A stretch of 64,000 nt of DNA from Myotis daubentonii (GCF_963259705.1 NC_081848.1:54680895-54744894); one strand, 5' to 3'. Positions 23,010 through 36,330 are shown, counted from the first letter of the stretch. Numbers and translations: made by a program. The notes: a model not told the origin generated them from the letters alone.

Positions 23010-23066
23010 TTTCCACGTTTCATTTCAGTATTTATTGAGCATCTATTATAAATCAACCATACTGCT
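23010..23066 (-). repeat. short L2 3' end, reversed
   Basis: AGTATTTATTGAGCATCTAT followed by ACTGCTAGATGCTT matches the reversed L2 3' end. Confidence 0.45.
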
Positions 23067-25314
23067 AGATGCTTGACAAAATCTCCACAAATTTTAAGAA
23101 AAAGATAGCTTCTTTGTATTTTTTAAAACATTTAACCTCACCTACTTTTTTATTATTTTGTTTAAAAATTGGTAATTATTATCTAATTAAATTTGGAGTG
23201 GGTCATCAAGAAATTAAAACTGAAAATATGTTATTTCAGGATATTTTCTTTTATATCAAAGCCCCTTTGCAATGAAAGATCCCTTTCCCAGGAGTGAAAT
23301 TAAATGAACATGTTAAAAACAGTTTATGCCTGTGGTTCTATCAAGGCTCCCTTATCTAGGCAATGTACATGAAAGTCTATTAGAACAAGTGTTTCCTCAC
23401 GTGAGCAGAAGAGTGAATCTTTGTCTTTTCTGAGATAGCCTTTTATAAAGTCACAATGATTACAGTGCTAGTTCCTCTTTTAGATGCATTATGTCCAATA
23501 ATTCACTGTCAGGGGGAGGCAAATGGTAATGGTTTGTGTCTTATCATTCACATTTTCTCACTTATATCTCTATAGCTCACTTATTTCTCATTTCAGCCAC
23601 TACAATGGCAAGGATAAGTTGGCATTTTCTTAAAGTGTTATCCTTTAAATAAGAATCTGTGGCAATTTTGCTCTTTAATAAGGGTGTTTCCTATTCCAAT
23701 AGTTTATCTCAGAGTTCTTGCAGGAATTAAATGAGATAACATATATAGGTACTCAATAAATATTAGTCCTTTTCTATCCCTCTTACCCTGAAATGCACCC
23801 ATCCCAGAGAACATGTCCTAAAGCAGGTTGTTACTATGGAATTATTCTGGCATTATATACAGATGGGCATGCACTCTTCACATATATAATGGAACCACTG
23901 AATAATAGGTTTAAGATAGTGAAAAGCAAAGTATCTATCTTTGTTAGAAATAGTGGAATGGACAAACAGTGAAATTAAAAGTGATAAAGAGTGTAGATGA
24001 AGTTTGCCTAAGCAAATCCTAAATTGCTGGTAATAGGTCCACTTTCTTTCAACCAATTCCTCCTTGTGACCAAGAAAGCTGACCAAAGTTAAAGCCTAAA
24101 GTATAGAACAAAACAAAATTAACTTCCACATAGAAGTCAAATTCATAACATCTGATGCATTTGCTCCATTATAAAAATTCATTTATTTTGGTTACCTTAG
24201 GAGGTACTAGAACCAATGGTACTTTAGGGAAGCGCTATCTTGACAGCATCACATAAGCCTAAAATCCAGAAGAATCCCAAATCAAGAATAGAATCTATAT
24301 CTAAAAACGGATAAGCTTTGATTCTACCTAAAGATTCACATTAAAATGCATAAGCAAAATAACACCATGGTAACATTAGATTTGTTCTTTTAGACTCAAT
24401 AAATCAGGGAAACTGAAACATATAACCCACCAAATCTGCAAAATCTTTTCTGAATAGTGGATGTTGCTCTTCTTTATCCCCATCTTATCAGAGTATGCAT
24501 ATGCTTTGTTTCTTGTTTTGCATTTCATTCTACCAAAACACTCAAAATTACCCCATGATTTTTATATTTGTGTATCTTCCCTATGTGGTTGCAGCTATGT
24601 GTCTGTGGGTGTTTTTATTCCTTTTTCATAAATCAAATCTGTCTACCCACAGCATTATTTGGGAATTTTATCAACACATCTCAACCATGTACCTATTACT
24701 GATAATATTCTTATTACACTTTACTATCACTGAAAAATAATCCTTCTTACCTTCCTCTAAACTTCAAAGCATGTTTTTGTAGTAGTATATTTGAATCCAA
24801 GTTCATCTTATTCCACCTTGTCCGAGTACACTTGAGAAAGCTAGTTCTGGAATCTTGACCTTGAGTTCAATGAGGCTTAGATCTAGCACACCTGCCTGCT
24901 TTCAAATTCTCCTCTGGGGTAACATCATATAGCAATTACATATTGAACAAGTCCAACTCCTTGTATAAAACTGTGCTTACAAAAGTATGTTTATAGTTAG
25001 TGTGGCAGAAGTACCTGAGTCAATACCAATTTCACTGTGGAATATTCGGTTTTCTCTTTAATGTTCATACAATGACATTAGACACATCTTACTCCCAAGA
25101 AGATACAAAGTAGATGTCAAATTTTCAACATTTCTTCTGAAAGTATATGTCTGGCTTATAGGAGAAAGGTATACAAGAAGGCAGAAATTATTTCATTTTT
25201 TCTAAATCATTTTAATAAGCAGAAACAAGATCTATCTTCATCTTACTTAAAAATTCAAGAATCATCTTTCTAATAAAAGAATAAAGGTTATCATGAAAAA
25301 TATAAGGATTGCAT
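23067..25314. other. single-copy stretch, no gene
   Basis: No gene found. A MIR-like 3' tail may lie near 23.7-23.77 kb (TTAAATGAGATAACATAT, then CTCAATAAATATTA). The 24495-24740 plus frame has no recognisable domain. Confidence 0.4.
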
Positions 25315-25500
25315 GTACAAATGCAAAATGAGAGAAAGGGGCAGAGGAAATGAGAAGATAGAAGGGAGGGTAGGGGGAGAGAGGAAAGTTACAGGAATGG
25401 AGAGGAGAGGGAAGAGAAGAGGAGGGGAGAGGAAGACAAGGGAGGAGAGATAGAGGGAAAGATAAAGAGACAGAGAAAGGAGGAAAGAGAGAAACTGTCT
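25315..25500. repeat. polypurine (GA-rich) tract
   Basis: Nearly pure A/G on the plus strand for about 185 bases, in irregular GAGAGGA and GGAAAG units. On the minus strand it produces a spurious Ser/Leu/Pro-rich frame. Such mirror-prone purine runs can form triplex structures. Confidence 0.75.
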
Positions 25501-26214
25501 TGCATTAAACCTAAGAATGTGGCAGTGGTTGAGGATAGGAAAAGAGGTCTTAAAAGCCAACCATACCCATTATTTTCTTCCTAAAATATTTCCTCTTTTA
25601 TAGAGAGACAGTGGAAAAATGAAGTAAGCGAATCACTTTCATGAATATTCATTCTTATTTCACTTAGTTTCGTGGAGCTGATAGCCCCACACCTTGCTTA
25701 AGAATTTCAGTGCTCACATTTCTGCATAGTCAAAGTGATTCCAAACAATTTCTCTAATGTGTTACACATATAAACAGGTTTGTCTTCAAAACCAGGCATG
25801 GTGGTCATTTTTTCCTCAGTCTTTCTCTTCAACAAACCTAGTTATTACAGAAAACAAAAGGAAAATTCCACTCTTCATTCATATTTGAGTTCCTCTGACT
25901 TGCTAAAATATCCTGTCCTGTAACATAAGATGTAATTCCATGAATACCTATTTTTTTCCTGAAAAGAAGACTTTTATAAGATTTACTTTACAAAATTTAA
26001 ATAGAGCAAGTTTTCCTATCCATGGCTCTGAAGATATTATTTTTCTTTCTTCTATTCTTTCTTTTCCATTTTTTTTACAGAGTAATAATTATTTCATAAG
26101 AAGTTTCAATTCACATTAAAAATATGTGACAATTATCATTTCAAGTCAGTTTTCTTAGCACTTATTTTTAATGCCAAAATTAAGAGATTATTAGAGTTGA
26201 AAGAAAGAGTATGG

Positions 26215-26460
26215 TCATTGAGACAAACAATCTTGAATCTGAATTCGACCTCTATCATTTACTGTTACTCTTGGGAAAGTTCATATATGACTCTGAGACT
26301 CAATTTCATCAATTATAAAAATGGGTATAACAATTTTCACCCTCACAGTGTAATTACGAGGATTATATGAAAAAAATTTCATGACAAATATATATAAAGC
26401 ATTTAACACAACATCTGGCACAATTAGGCACTTAATACATGATGTTATTAATAAATTATA
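26215..26460 (+). repeat. MIR SINE relic
   Basis: Ordered MIR motifs: CTTGAATCTGAATTCGACC, ACTCTTGGGAAAGTTC, TTTCATCAATTATAAAAATG, ACGAGGATTATATGA and ATCTGGCACAATTAGGC. Diverged throughout. Confidence 0.65.
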
Positions 26461-26567
26461 TGCCACTACTAGAGTACAAGAGTTATTTCCTAATGATTTT
26501 ACCAAAACAGGCAATGGAATTAGAGTCCTATGGTGGACACTCAGTTATTTAAAAACAATGGCAGACC

Positions 26568-26708
26568 CCTTTTTCCCTCCATTGACCCTGTCTACCCCAC
26601 ACCTAACCTCCTCCCCCCAAGGAATTCACCACACTATTGTCTGTGTCCATGGTTATGCAAATATACATATAAGCTCTTTATTTTCAACAATAAAGATAAA
26701 TTTTTAAA
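26568..26708. mobile_element. tiny L1 insertion with 5' inversion (twin priming)
   Basis: The left part (to about 26672) is a reversed L1 3' UTR: read on minus it gives TATGTATATTTGCATAACCA and GGACACAGACAATAGTGTGG. The right part is the plus-strand L1 end TTTTCAACAATAAAGATAAA with an A tail. The 17-bp repeat AAAAACAATGGCAGACC flanks the whole at 26551-26567 and 26709-26725. Confidence 0.92.
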
Positions 26709-26725
26709 AAAAACAATGGCAGACC

Positions 26726-28529
26726 AAAGAACACAAATATCAAGACTAAAAAACAAACAAACAAAAAAAAAACTTGCCTATTTTAATGCAATATTTTTTC
26801 AAACTGTTGAGTGGATGATAATAATCAATTCTCTGAGTGCCAATCAGCAATTTTTATTTTTTTTAAAAAAGGTGATAAAGGAAGGAAGGAACAAAGGAAG
26901 AGAAGGAAATGAGAGGGGAGAAAAGAGAAAATACAACACAGCACATGTAATAAGGGTAAATATTGTTCATGAAAACTTTTTATCTCAGTTATATAACATT
27001 GCATACTGGGTCAGGATAGAAATTTCTTCGTCTGCATCATAATAAAAAATGTTTGAAACCCTCCTAACTTAAGAGGAGCTAGAACACATGAAACCGTGGC
27101 TCTCACATAACAGGGAAAGAGCCAACCACCTTGTTCATATGAAGGTTTCTCTAATTCATGGAATGTAGCAATTGAAGCCATCTAGTGCCCTTTGGGATAT
27201 CTTGTGTTATCTTCTTATTTGAAAGACTATAAGACAAAAGTAGTTACCAATCAGTTTATCCAAGGGCAAGAGAGAAAGACTAGATGGCTTCTGAATAATC
27301 ATTCTAGTTCTATAATCATGAAGCAAGGGATGATTTAAAATGAAGAAAAATACAATTAGAAGGATTTAAAATGTCATTCTTTTCACATTCAATAAATTCA
27401 AGCACTTACAAATAAAAGACCAAGGAAACCAATGATTTGTGGAATAAAAGGACAGCAAAGTATCACCCAACATGCTTTATTTAAAGAAACTCAGTTATCT
27501 CTCCTTTTGCAAAATATGTAAGATATGGATTGGGTGTGGGATGGCATGAAGAAAGCAATGTACAAAAGGGAGGTGCATATAAGCGATTTTGTTCACTTTG
27601 GTCTTATTTCAAACCAAACCAGTATGGTGGTCAGCTGTCAGCCAAAGAGAACAGGGCCAGGAACAGAGCCAATCAAGCTGTGTTAAGTAACCTAGTCATT
27701 CCACAGAAATATGTACAGCTCTTGTTCCCTGGCAGTACAGCTGGCAACAGCACAGCAGTAATTTAAGGGGTTTTCTATAGAGTGCTTATGAGTTTGATTT
27801 CACTGTTGGCTTCTTGCCATTGCAACCTATACACTGGGTAGCTCTGTGAGTTACCCAACTATGCGCTTAGATGATAAAGAATCAGATTTTTCACTTGGTA
27901 GGCATGAAGTCAGCTGAGTTTTTACTTTGCCAAATGCTTTCTTTTTTTGTTTTTGTGAACTCCTTGGGTTAAGAAAAATACATAGTTTGTTTTGCCAAGC
28001 ACTTTTCCCCTACACTTTGAGCCATGTATTTCTTTGGGAAACTAAATTCTTTCTATTTCACTCATAATTCATCAAACTGTTTTCTCTGACAACTTAAATC
28101 TTTAGAGCCTTTTAAATACCACTTCTCTCATTTTATCTCCATTACTCTCCTTTTTCATACTTTACCGTTGACAATAAAAAAAAATTTTTTTTTTGCCAGA
28201 TTTGAAGTAAAAAGGATGAATATAATTCAATTTCTGAGGTTCAAGATAATGTTTTACATGTGACCAAATAAACTTTCCATTAGCTATTTGCAATTTCATA
28301 TTACTTAACTTCTGAAACTCTTAAAGGATATTATGTAGTTTAATAAATAGCAAAGGACTACTAGTCATCATTTGGGTGAACTGTCATGTATTTGGGAATG
28401 TTTAATTTTCAGTCAATTTAAACTGCTTCCTACATGCATATATCACCTCATCTTATATGATCCTAATACATAATATATTCCAAAACTGTTCTGGTATTAG
28501 AAACTGAACTACTCTCACCAGCGCTAGCC
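26726..28529. other. single-copy stretch, no supported gene
   Basis: Contains a 78-codon plus frame at 27530-27766 with no recognisable domain. A GGAAGG/GAGAAGG purine patch lies at about 26880-26930 and an A/T run at about 28178-28193. Confidence 0.4.
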
Positions 28530-28725
28530 AAAATTATGGCGGGTGGTATGGGAGTGTAAGGGGAGTGGAGGATGTAGAAGAGTGTTAAGGGGGAATAAAT
28601 GGTGCTAGAAGGAGACTTGACTTGGGATGGTGAACACACAATACACAGATAATGTATTATAGAATTATACACCTGAAACCTATATTTTATTAACCAATGT
28701 CACCCAATAAAATCAATAAAAAATG
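28530..28725 (+). mobile_element. L1 3' end fragment
   Basis: GGTGCTAGAAGGAGACTTGA, then TGAACACACAATACACAG and ACCTGAAACCTATATTTTAT match the L1 subfamily at 22784-22975. Ends in an AATAAAATCAATAAAAAATG tail. Target duplication not clear. Confidence 0.8.
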
Positions 28726-30758
28726 AATTTCTTTGATTAAAAATAAAATATTTTTAAATAACTTTAAAAATAATACTTGGGATATAATGTGAGGCATAGC
28801 AAATGAGCAGAAGAACTGACCTTCTCCACCCTTTGGCTCATCAGTGTAAAATTAGAAATGCTCCTTCTTTACTGTAAAAATATATAAATCTCCAATAGGA
28901 TGCCCTTCATTTATAAACAGATATACACCTCTATACCAAGGTCACCAGGGTTGCCCATTCACTCCTACTCCAGGCAGAATGCCCAGTTACTTTCCATAGC
29001 TAGAGACATCAGGAAGTCGTCCTCACCTCCCAAATTCCATTCCAAGGGTTATTTCATTTTCACTGCTGTGAACTGGTAGAGTGGAGGTAGAAAAAGTCAA
29101 ATCCAACTACCAGAAATTCATCAAAAGTATATGATTAAAGGCAAATTTCAAAATGACATTTCAAACAAAACCATCCAACAGACAGTAGTTGGCTAGCTAC
29201 TATAGTATTCTCAATAGTATAATTCAGCCATATTATGGAATAAATGGGTTTCACTAGGTTGCCCAAGGAACCTAATCACCATCTATAACATGGTTTCTAT
29301 ATGACTATCCATTCCAAATTCCAAACAACAAACTTTCAGAACTTTATCTGTAAGTTGACAATTGCCTACAAATACATCCCTGTGTATACTGCAAAACGTC
29401 TTTTTGTGAAATAGATAAAGGAATACTAAAATAGTAGGCAACTCTCAGCCTTTTTTAAGTAGGTCATTTGCTTTACAAAAAGGGAAGCATAAATAAAAAA
29501 GAAAAGTGAGAATTCAACGTTTAATTTATAAATTACTTTCTCATTTACTATATATGAAGTTTGGGATTTTAAAATATAGTACTTGGAAGTATGCATAAAC
29601 AAATAATTATTATGGCTATAATATGTTGTTAATATTACAAGAGTGATAACCATGCCAATACTAGGTACTATGGGTAATGAAAAAAAGGCAGTTTCTAAAA
29701 CTACATACACTATTATATTTTCCTGAATACTAGTATAATTGATTTAGATGCTGCCTTAAAAAATACACAAAGTTTCTAAGCTAAGGACACTAAGAAATCA
29801 ACAAAAGTATAAGTCAGTCCATTCTCATGAAAATTCTTGAGCAATAACTAAATGCACATTTAACCATCTGTATAACCCAATGCCTTGTTTTCATATATGA
29901 GCAAGACTATGTGGATCCGTAAAAATGTTATCTGGGCAGAGCTTTCAGCATCAATCATCAGAAATTCTCATAAAGCCATCAAATATACTGTACAGATATG
30001 ATGCCTAATGATCTAATAAAAGCCAATTTCTAATGATTAAGAAAAACTAGCTCACTATAGAAAAACAAACAATGTTAACAGACAAAGCCTGGATTCCAAG
30101 GAAAGATGGATGGACATGAATTATGAAGGTTTTGTAGGAAATAACACATAATGTTTTCAGTAAAAATTAGAATAGAATTTAACTTGTTTAAGAAACTGGG
30201 GGTAGAGGAGTGGGAGATATCAAGCCTTTTCCTGAGGTGTAACATGAAGCATAACTTAAGATACCATTATTCTCCAATTTTAATATAAGCTATTGAGACT
30301 TGTAATGAAAGGTCAGAAGTGTTGCCTGAAACCAACTGCACTGTGACATTCTCATTCATCTGCTGAGCCTGAAGCCCCACAGCAGCTGACGACTCTGATG
30401 TCCAATCAGGCTTTCCAAATCATCCTCCAGAGCACATGTGTTAGTGGATACCACATTGCACATGCTCCTCACTCATCTCACCCAACCCTCTCTGCCATCA
30501 GTAATCCCTTTCCTTACCAGCATGCTATCCTTCAGATATAGAAATTGTGCATTAGAATCAGATCCCTGCTAGCCATCTCTGTCAGGTCAGCTGGAGATGG
30601 AAGGCCCACTCATTCAGTTGCATCCATTGGAGTAGTGCATAATACTGGGTATTATGCATTCTAACCAATTGTGAAGCCACCATTGAAGAAGCATGTTTAA
30701 GTGGTATATCCTTGTTTGTGACTGGGCAGAAGAGGTAGTTTGTTTGCATTTTGGATAA

Positions 30759-30760
<2 letters not shown>
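28726..30760. other. single-copy stretch, no gene
   Basis: No gene or confident repeat. A 39-bp minus-strand interval at 29027-29065 has good splice consensus and is discussed among the findings. Confidence 0.4.

Positions 30761-30792
<32 letters not shown>
30761..30792. repeat. (GT)n microsatellite
   Basis: About 16 GT repeats, continuing into an imperfect alternating purine-pyrimidine stretch (CTGCGCACACGTGCACGCAC) to about 30816. Confidence 0.9.
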
Positions 30793-30793
<1 letters not shown>

Positions 30794-30916
30794 TGCGCAC
30801 ACGTGCACGCACGCAAAAGCACATGTGCGAACCTCTGAGAATATAAGAGCTGCATGGAACATAGTTATCATTTTCCTCTTGAAGTATGTCATACAAATTG
30901 CTATGCTGAAATATAA

Positions 30917-31556
30917 TCAACACTAATAAAAGAGAAAAATGGTAATTGGCGTACGAGCTACCCTTTTCATTGGCTAATCAGGGCTATATGCAAATTAACT
31001 GCCAACTAAGATTGGCAGTTAACTGCCAATAAGATGGCGGTTAATTTGCATATGTAGGCACAATGCAGGGAGGCGAAAGGGAAAGCAGGAAGAAGCCCCC
31101 TGCCACTGACAGTGATCGGAAACCCAGTGGGGAGCTAAGAGCTGGGGGGCAGGGCAAAGGCGGCCCTGGGGCCACCTTTGCCCTGCCCCCCAGCCATGAT
31201 GGGAGAATCAGGCGCCTTTGCCGCCCTGGCCAGTGATAGCAGGAAGTATGGGTGGACCCAGCGATGGGAGCTGGGCACGGTCGAAGCTGGCAGTCCCAGG
31301 AGCTAGGGGTCCCTTGCCTGGGCCTAAAGCGAAGCCCACAATCGTGGGGCCACTGCAGCTGCGGGTCCCTGCTGCCCGGGCCGGACGCCTCAGCCAGAGG
31401 CGTCAGGCCTGGGCAAGGGGCCGATCCTGCGATTGGAGGGTGATGGGGGTCAACGCCTGAGGGCTCCCAGTATGTGAGAGGGGGCAGGCTGGGCGGAGGG
31501 ACACTGCCCCCCCACACACACACCCAGTGCACGAATTTCGTGCACCAGGCCCCTAG
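30917..31556 (+). mobile_element. Helitron (HeliBat-like), complete ends
   Basis: Starts TCAACACTAATAAAAGAGAA after an A and ends with hairpin GTGCACGAATTTCGTGCAC (31528-31546), then CAGGCCCCTAG and T. Interior strongly GC-rich and non-coding; it closely parallels the element at 59527-60449. Contains the perfect 18-bp palindrome TTGGCAGTTAACTGCCAA (31012-31029). Frames read through it (Pro/Gly/Arg-rich) are artefacts of GC richness. Confidence 0.93.
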
Positions 31557-34500
31557 TATTTTATAAAATACACCATTGTCTTTGTGTGGAGGGACCTAAT
31601 AGGACAACAGGGCAGGTCTCTCACACATCAGTTGGGGTGTGGAAGGACACTGTGTTCTTTCTTTGCACCCAAAACAACAAGTTAGAAAATAAATCTGTTT
31701 GGAAAAATTATCTCAGGTTTTGCCAAGGGAAGGAGAGTTAGGAAAGTTTGAGAGGTTCCTTATCCAGAAAAACAACAAGCATTCATACTAGGCTGTATGT
31801 GTCTATCACTAAGATTCTATAGGAATGAGAAAAGTATTCTTAACAGGAAAGTTAAATTCAAATGAATTTAACTGAATTTGAATTTAAATGAATTTGAATT
31901 TAACTTGTTTTTCAATGATGATTCTAAAGAAGGACCCAGTGTTTGAGGTTTTCATCAGTGGTTCTAAAAAAAACCAATTCCTAGTTCTTTGAGTGAAATA
32001 AGGGTAAATGGCAGTTCACTGTGTTGTGCCACTATGGTCTAGTATATGACTTCAAGAGTACAAATGATATTTTCTGGGATTTTGTTTTCCCTTAGAAAGA
32101 AAAACAAGAAGAAAAGTTTTCATATAATCATGAGTCAGAGAGTAAGAAATGGGCATATAAATGTTAGCTCAGTGTATAGTATACCTGAAGAAAAGGAAGA
32201 AGCCCAGGAGATGTGCATGTCCAATAAAAATGGAGAATATGGCTATATTTCAGCTCAAACCAATATTCCCTTTTCAGGAATCATCCCCTCTGGCTCACTG
32301 CTGACAATCCATGGATAGCATATGAGTGAGATGAGTTCATGAGTAAGATGAACAGGGATGTTCCACGGCAGGTAAATAAATTTGTTTCCACTGAGATAAT
32401 TATTCTTACCGTGTGTCACTACTCTCATGGCATAAACAGGACAGGTGATGACATCCTATAAAATGCAATTTTTATTCCTACACTCCTGACATCGAGATAT
32501 ATAACTCAGTCAGCTCTCATGAATTTTTTTTTGCTGTGAAGCTATGAGTGGTTTTTTGTTATTATTGTGCTTGTTTTTTGGCTTTTTAAAAATCATTATC
32601 ATCAACTGTCCAATAATGTTAAGAGACTGGGAGAGGGGGGATGGGACGGTATTATTTTAGGCTACCTGGACCTACTAAGGACTACATATGTTATTATGTG
32701 AGATAGCTAAATAGAGTTATATTACTTGGATTCTTAAAGATTAATATCTGCATTATATAAGCCCTCTGCAATACCTGTGCTCTCAAATCAATGCCCTCTC
32801 CCAAACCTCACGTCCTTTCAGACCTAACCTAGGCAAGAAACAAGGAGTCACAATTCTTTGTACCAACAAATAATTTTTCTAACTATAATTCATTAGTACC
32901 TTATTCCAAAAGTATATGAATACTTACAAGATGGTTAATCCTCATTAAAAACTAAGATTACATGACATAATTACATGTAAATAAGAAAAATGAATTAAAT
33001 TCTTACCCTTTCCTATGTCGGGCACTAGTTGTGAATCATATATACAATTAGAGTTATATTGCCAAGCTAAAAATATTGGAAAGATCTAAAAATGACAAAC
33101 AGTGCCTTTTAAATTAATGTCTTATTAGTTGAGTGAAGTACACTGACAAAGAATAATTTATGCTTATTCAAACTGCACTCGACATCTTCAGGTGTTTCCA
33201 AATGAGCTCACAGAAGAGTGATTAAATGCATCTGATAACAAGCCACACATTGCTGAAATTACTTACCGCCTCATTTTATGATTAATTAAACATGTAGATT
33301 AAAGTTGCAAAAGAATTTAGATTAATGAGCAAGTTAAGTCTTGCTGATATAAGTGAATTGGGAATTGGATGCTCTGTGGAACTTTATAAACATGCATTTT
33401 ATAATGAATAAGACAAGGCTACATGCAGAATCGTGGCCACCAGGGCCTTTTGACGATGCAGTCTTTTTTAACATGGTTTGACAGCTTTCAAATAACATTC
33501 TTCTATAGGCTTTAAACTTTGTGCTTTGCTGTAAAACACAAGACTACGTAACTCATGTACCAGGAGTACGATTATTTTCAAGCTCTCCAAGGAAATGACC
33601 CCCTGGAGCAGCAGCTGTTCAGAAAAAAATTACAAGCTCAATTGTTATTTTAATCAGAAATAGTTTCATAGTTAAAAGCAGTTATGCAACTTGTAAAATT
33701 ATATGAGACCTCATCAGTACCTTCTCTTCAACACCCCTTCCTCCAAAAATAAAACCATCCCCAAAAAGTCTTAGCTTCAGAGGACTTATTAGCAAAGCAG
33801 GGTGCTCAGTCATTCATAAAATATTCAAAGCCTTTTATTAGTGAAGTTTCTGTACTAGGAAAGTTTATGTTTAAATTTATGACAACTCTTATCAGCTTGA
33901 AAAGTGTGTCAAAATATCTGCTGGGGTTTGCTGAGTATCCAATTTTTCTCTTTTAAGATCAGTTTTACCTAATCCATGTAACTAGGCTGTGTCAAAAGCC
34001 GAGTTGGACTTTATTACTTCCCAGAACAAGAGAAATTCAGGTTGATCACAGAGATGTAGTGCATTCTCCTTTGCAAGGAATACAGAAGTGAAAATAAATT
34101 GAATCAAAGTTATTAAACTAGCTTATGGTTTCAAACCTATTCCATTTCTATTACTAAGCTGGTAGCACAATGCCATTTATTAGTATCACAGCATAATAAA
34201 GACACTCCTACAAATTCTTTGAATGGATCCAATCTGCTATCTAAAATATACCTTTAATTATTTTCTATTTATTTTCAGACCTTATGCATGATTCATTTCT
34301 TGGCAAGAGTGAGATTTTTAAAGTGTTAAATGTTTTCCCTTTCAATTTAGACTTTTTAGCCTCTAAAGCCTTACCAAGAAAACTATGGAAATTTTTACAT
34401 AAGAATCAAAAGGAGCTGCTTCATGACACAGGTGGCAAATTACCCTCATTAACCCCACATATTTATCATGTGGACATAATTGCCCATTTGAAGATTTATG

Positions 34501-36129
34501 TTAATGAAAATATAATATTGAGACATAAGTCTCTGACTATACTGAAATTCACTAAAAGTGAAAATCACTTTTTAGGCAGACAAAACAAAATAGTCTTCAT
34601 TTGATATGGTTATTTCAGTTTTATTGTCATGGTTTTCACTGAGTAATTTAAACCACATTATATCACCACAAAAGGTTACTTCAAGTTTATAAGCTTTCCC
34701 CCCTTATAGTTCAACTTGAATGTAACAGTAAGGTCTTCTAGGTAAAAATATGGACCCAAATACTTCAAGGACCAAATAATATACTTTTTATTTATATAAA
34801 AATTTAAATTCCTCATTTATATCCTTCAAAGGAGGAAATCTGACAACAAAGTAGTTATATTAGCCTGAAAGAAGCTAGAGTAGGTAACTAAAAAAAAAAA
34901 TTCCTTTGCAATTTTAAATGCACTTGGTATGTGCCAGAAGGGCATAGCTTATTCATACAGCTCAACAGCCACCAAATTTTAAGAATCAGGATCTTTCCAC
35001 TCCAGTCATTGCCATATTATTTCTAGGCCCCACAAATTATGAGGCGTGTCCTGGAATTACTAATAACTTAATAAAATTGTGTCATTCTTAAGGCATTTTA
35101 ATACAAGAAGATACATTTATTTCCCCATGAAAGTAACTTTTGTAAAGTAACTGTAAAGTCCTAAATGCTGAATATACTTAGCTATTATATGTAGTTATTA
35201 TAATAATTAGCATGTTTCAGTTTTTTTGATAAATGCTTTATAAAATTTACCTGCATTAAGTACATAAATTTATTAGTTATTTAAAGTTAAGAGTTAAATG
35301 TTTACCTGAAATACCAAAATAGGTACTTTGCTCTGAAATTTTGAATAAATGAGCAATTTAAAATATCCCAAATCAGCCATAATGTGATATAAAAATTCCT
35401 AAACATTATTTTCATTAAATCAAGATGGCAATTTATTGTAACATATTTTCTTTTATTTCACAACATATAGCCATGTGGGCTATGAACCTTGCATTTCTAA
35501 GAGGAGATTAATATTTTCTCTATTTCATATATGGATTGAAAAAAGTATTAAAATACTCACCAGAGACTAAAATGAGACGACTAAATTCATTTTTGAATGT
35601 GACTGGGCCAAGGTTTGTCAAGGTGAACTACAAATGCGTTAATATCCACAACACTGCCAAATGCTGAATTATTAATATTGTCGGCTGCTCGGTTTCAGTT
35701 CATGCCCTATAGAGGAGTTTTGTGAGATCCATCAAAAACTCAGCCTCTCAACATGTTTACAAGCATCCTGGAGGCAAAATGACTTAAACTAAAAATAAAG
35801 TGACGCTAACCAAGCAAACTGTCATCAAGGCCAGACTAAGGTTCATAAATGCAAAGAACTAGTCTATAGCAGAGGGAGCAAATGAAGCCAGGTGCCACTC
35901 CATGCCAGAGCCTTGACAACTCAGCTCCCAGCACTTGAGATACTAGGCAGAGGACTAACCGCGGTTCTTCATGTACCAGGATCAGCAGCATTACGTACTA
36001 TACTTGTAAGTTGTTTGGAGATTTATAAAGTATGATTATTTTTTAAAATCAAAGGTTTCTAAACTTCACTCTGTACTTTATATTGTATCAATTCTATGAT
36101 AGATAATTCAGATCAAAACTAATTTTGTT
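31557..36129. other. repeat-poor single-copy block
   Basis: About 4.6 kb without recognised repeats. Includes a 106-codon plus frame at 34284-34604 with no known domain, a sequence of repeated AATTTGAATTTAA units near 31858-31903, and minus-strand splice-like intervals at 32410-32455 and 35561-35627. Nothing is firmly assignable to a gene. Confidence 0.4.
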
Positions 36130-36130
36130 T

Positions 36131-36330
36131 GCCCTAGCCGGGTGGCTCAGTTGATTGGAGCATCATCCCATACATCAAAAGGTTGTGGGTTTGATTCCCC
36201 ATCAGGGCATATACCTAGGTTGCAGATTTGATCCCCAGCCAGACACATATGGCAGGCAACTGATTGATGTTTCTCTCTCACCCTCTCTGAAAATCAATGA
36301 AAACCATATCCTCAGGTGAGGATTTTTAAA
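36131..36330 (+). mobile_element. older chiropteran tRNA SINE
   Basis: Starts GCCCTAGCCGGGTGGCTCAG, has TTTGATTCCCCATCAGGGCA, and ends with AACCATATCCTCAGGTGAGG and T/A-rich tail. The same ending is seen reversed at 17.73 kb. Distinct from the VES copies that end in AATAAAAATATATT. Confidence 0.8.

Noticed and set aside
25291..25560. Ser/Leu/Pro-rich minus frame
   Set aside because: Translation of a polypurine tract.
27530..27766. 78-codon plus frame as a gene
   Set aside because: No recognisable domain, no splice or promoter context, and its length is within chance expectation.
30999..31532. Long Pro/Gly/Arg-rich frames on both strands
   Set aside because: They lie wholly inside a non-coding GC-rich Helitron; the same frames recur in its sister at 59.7-60.5 kb.
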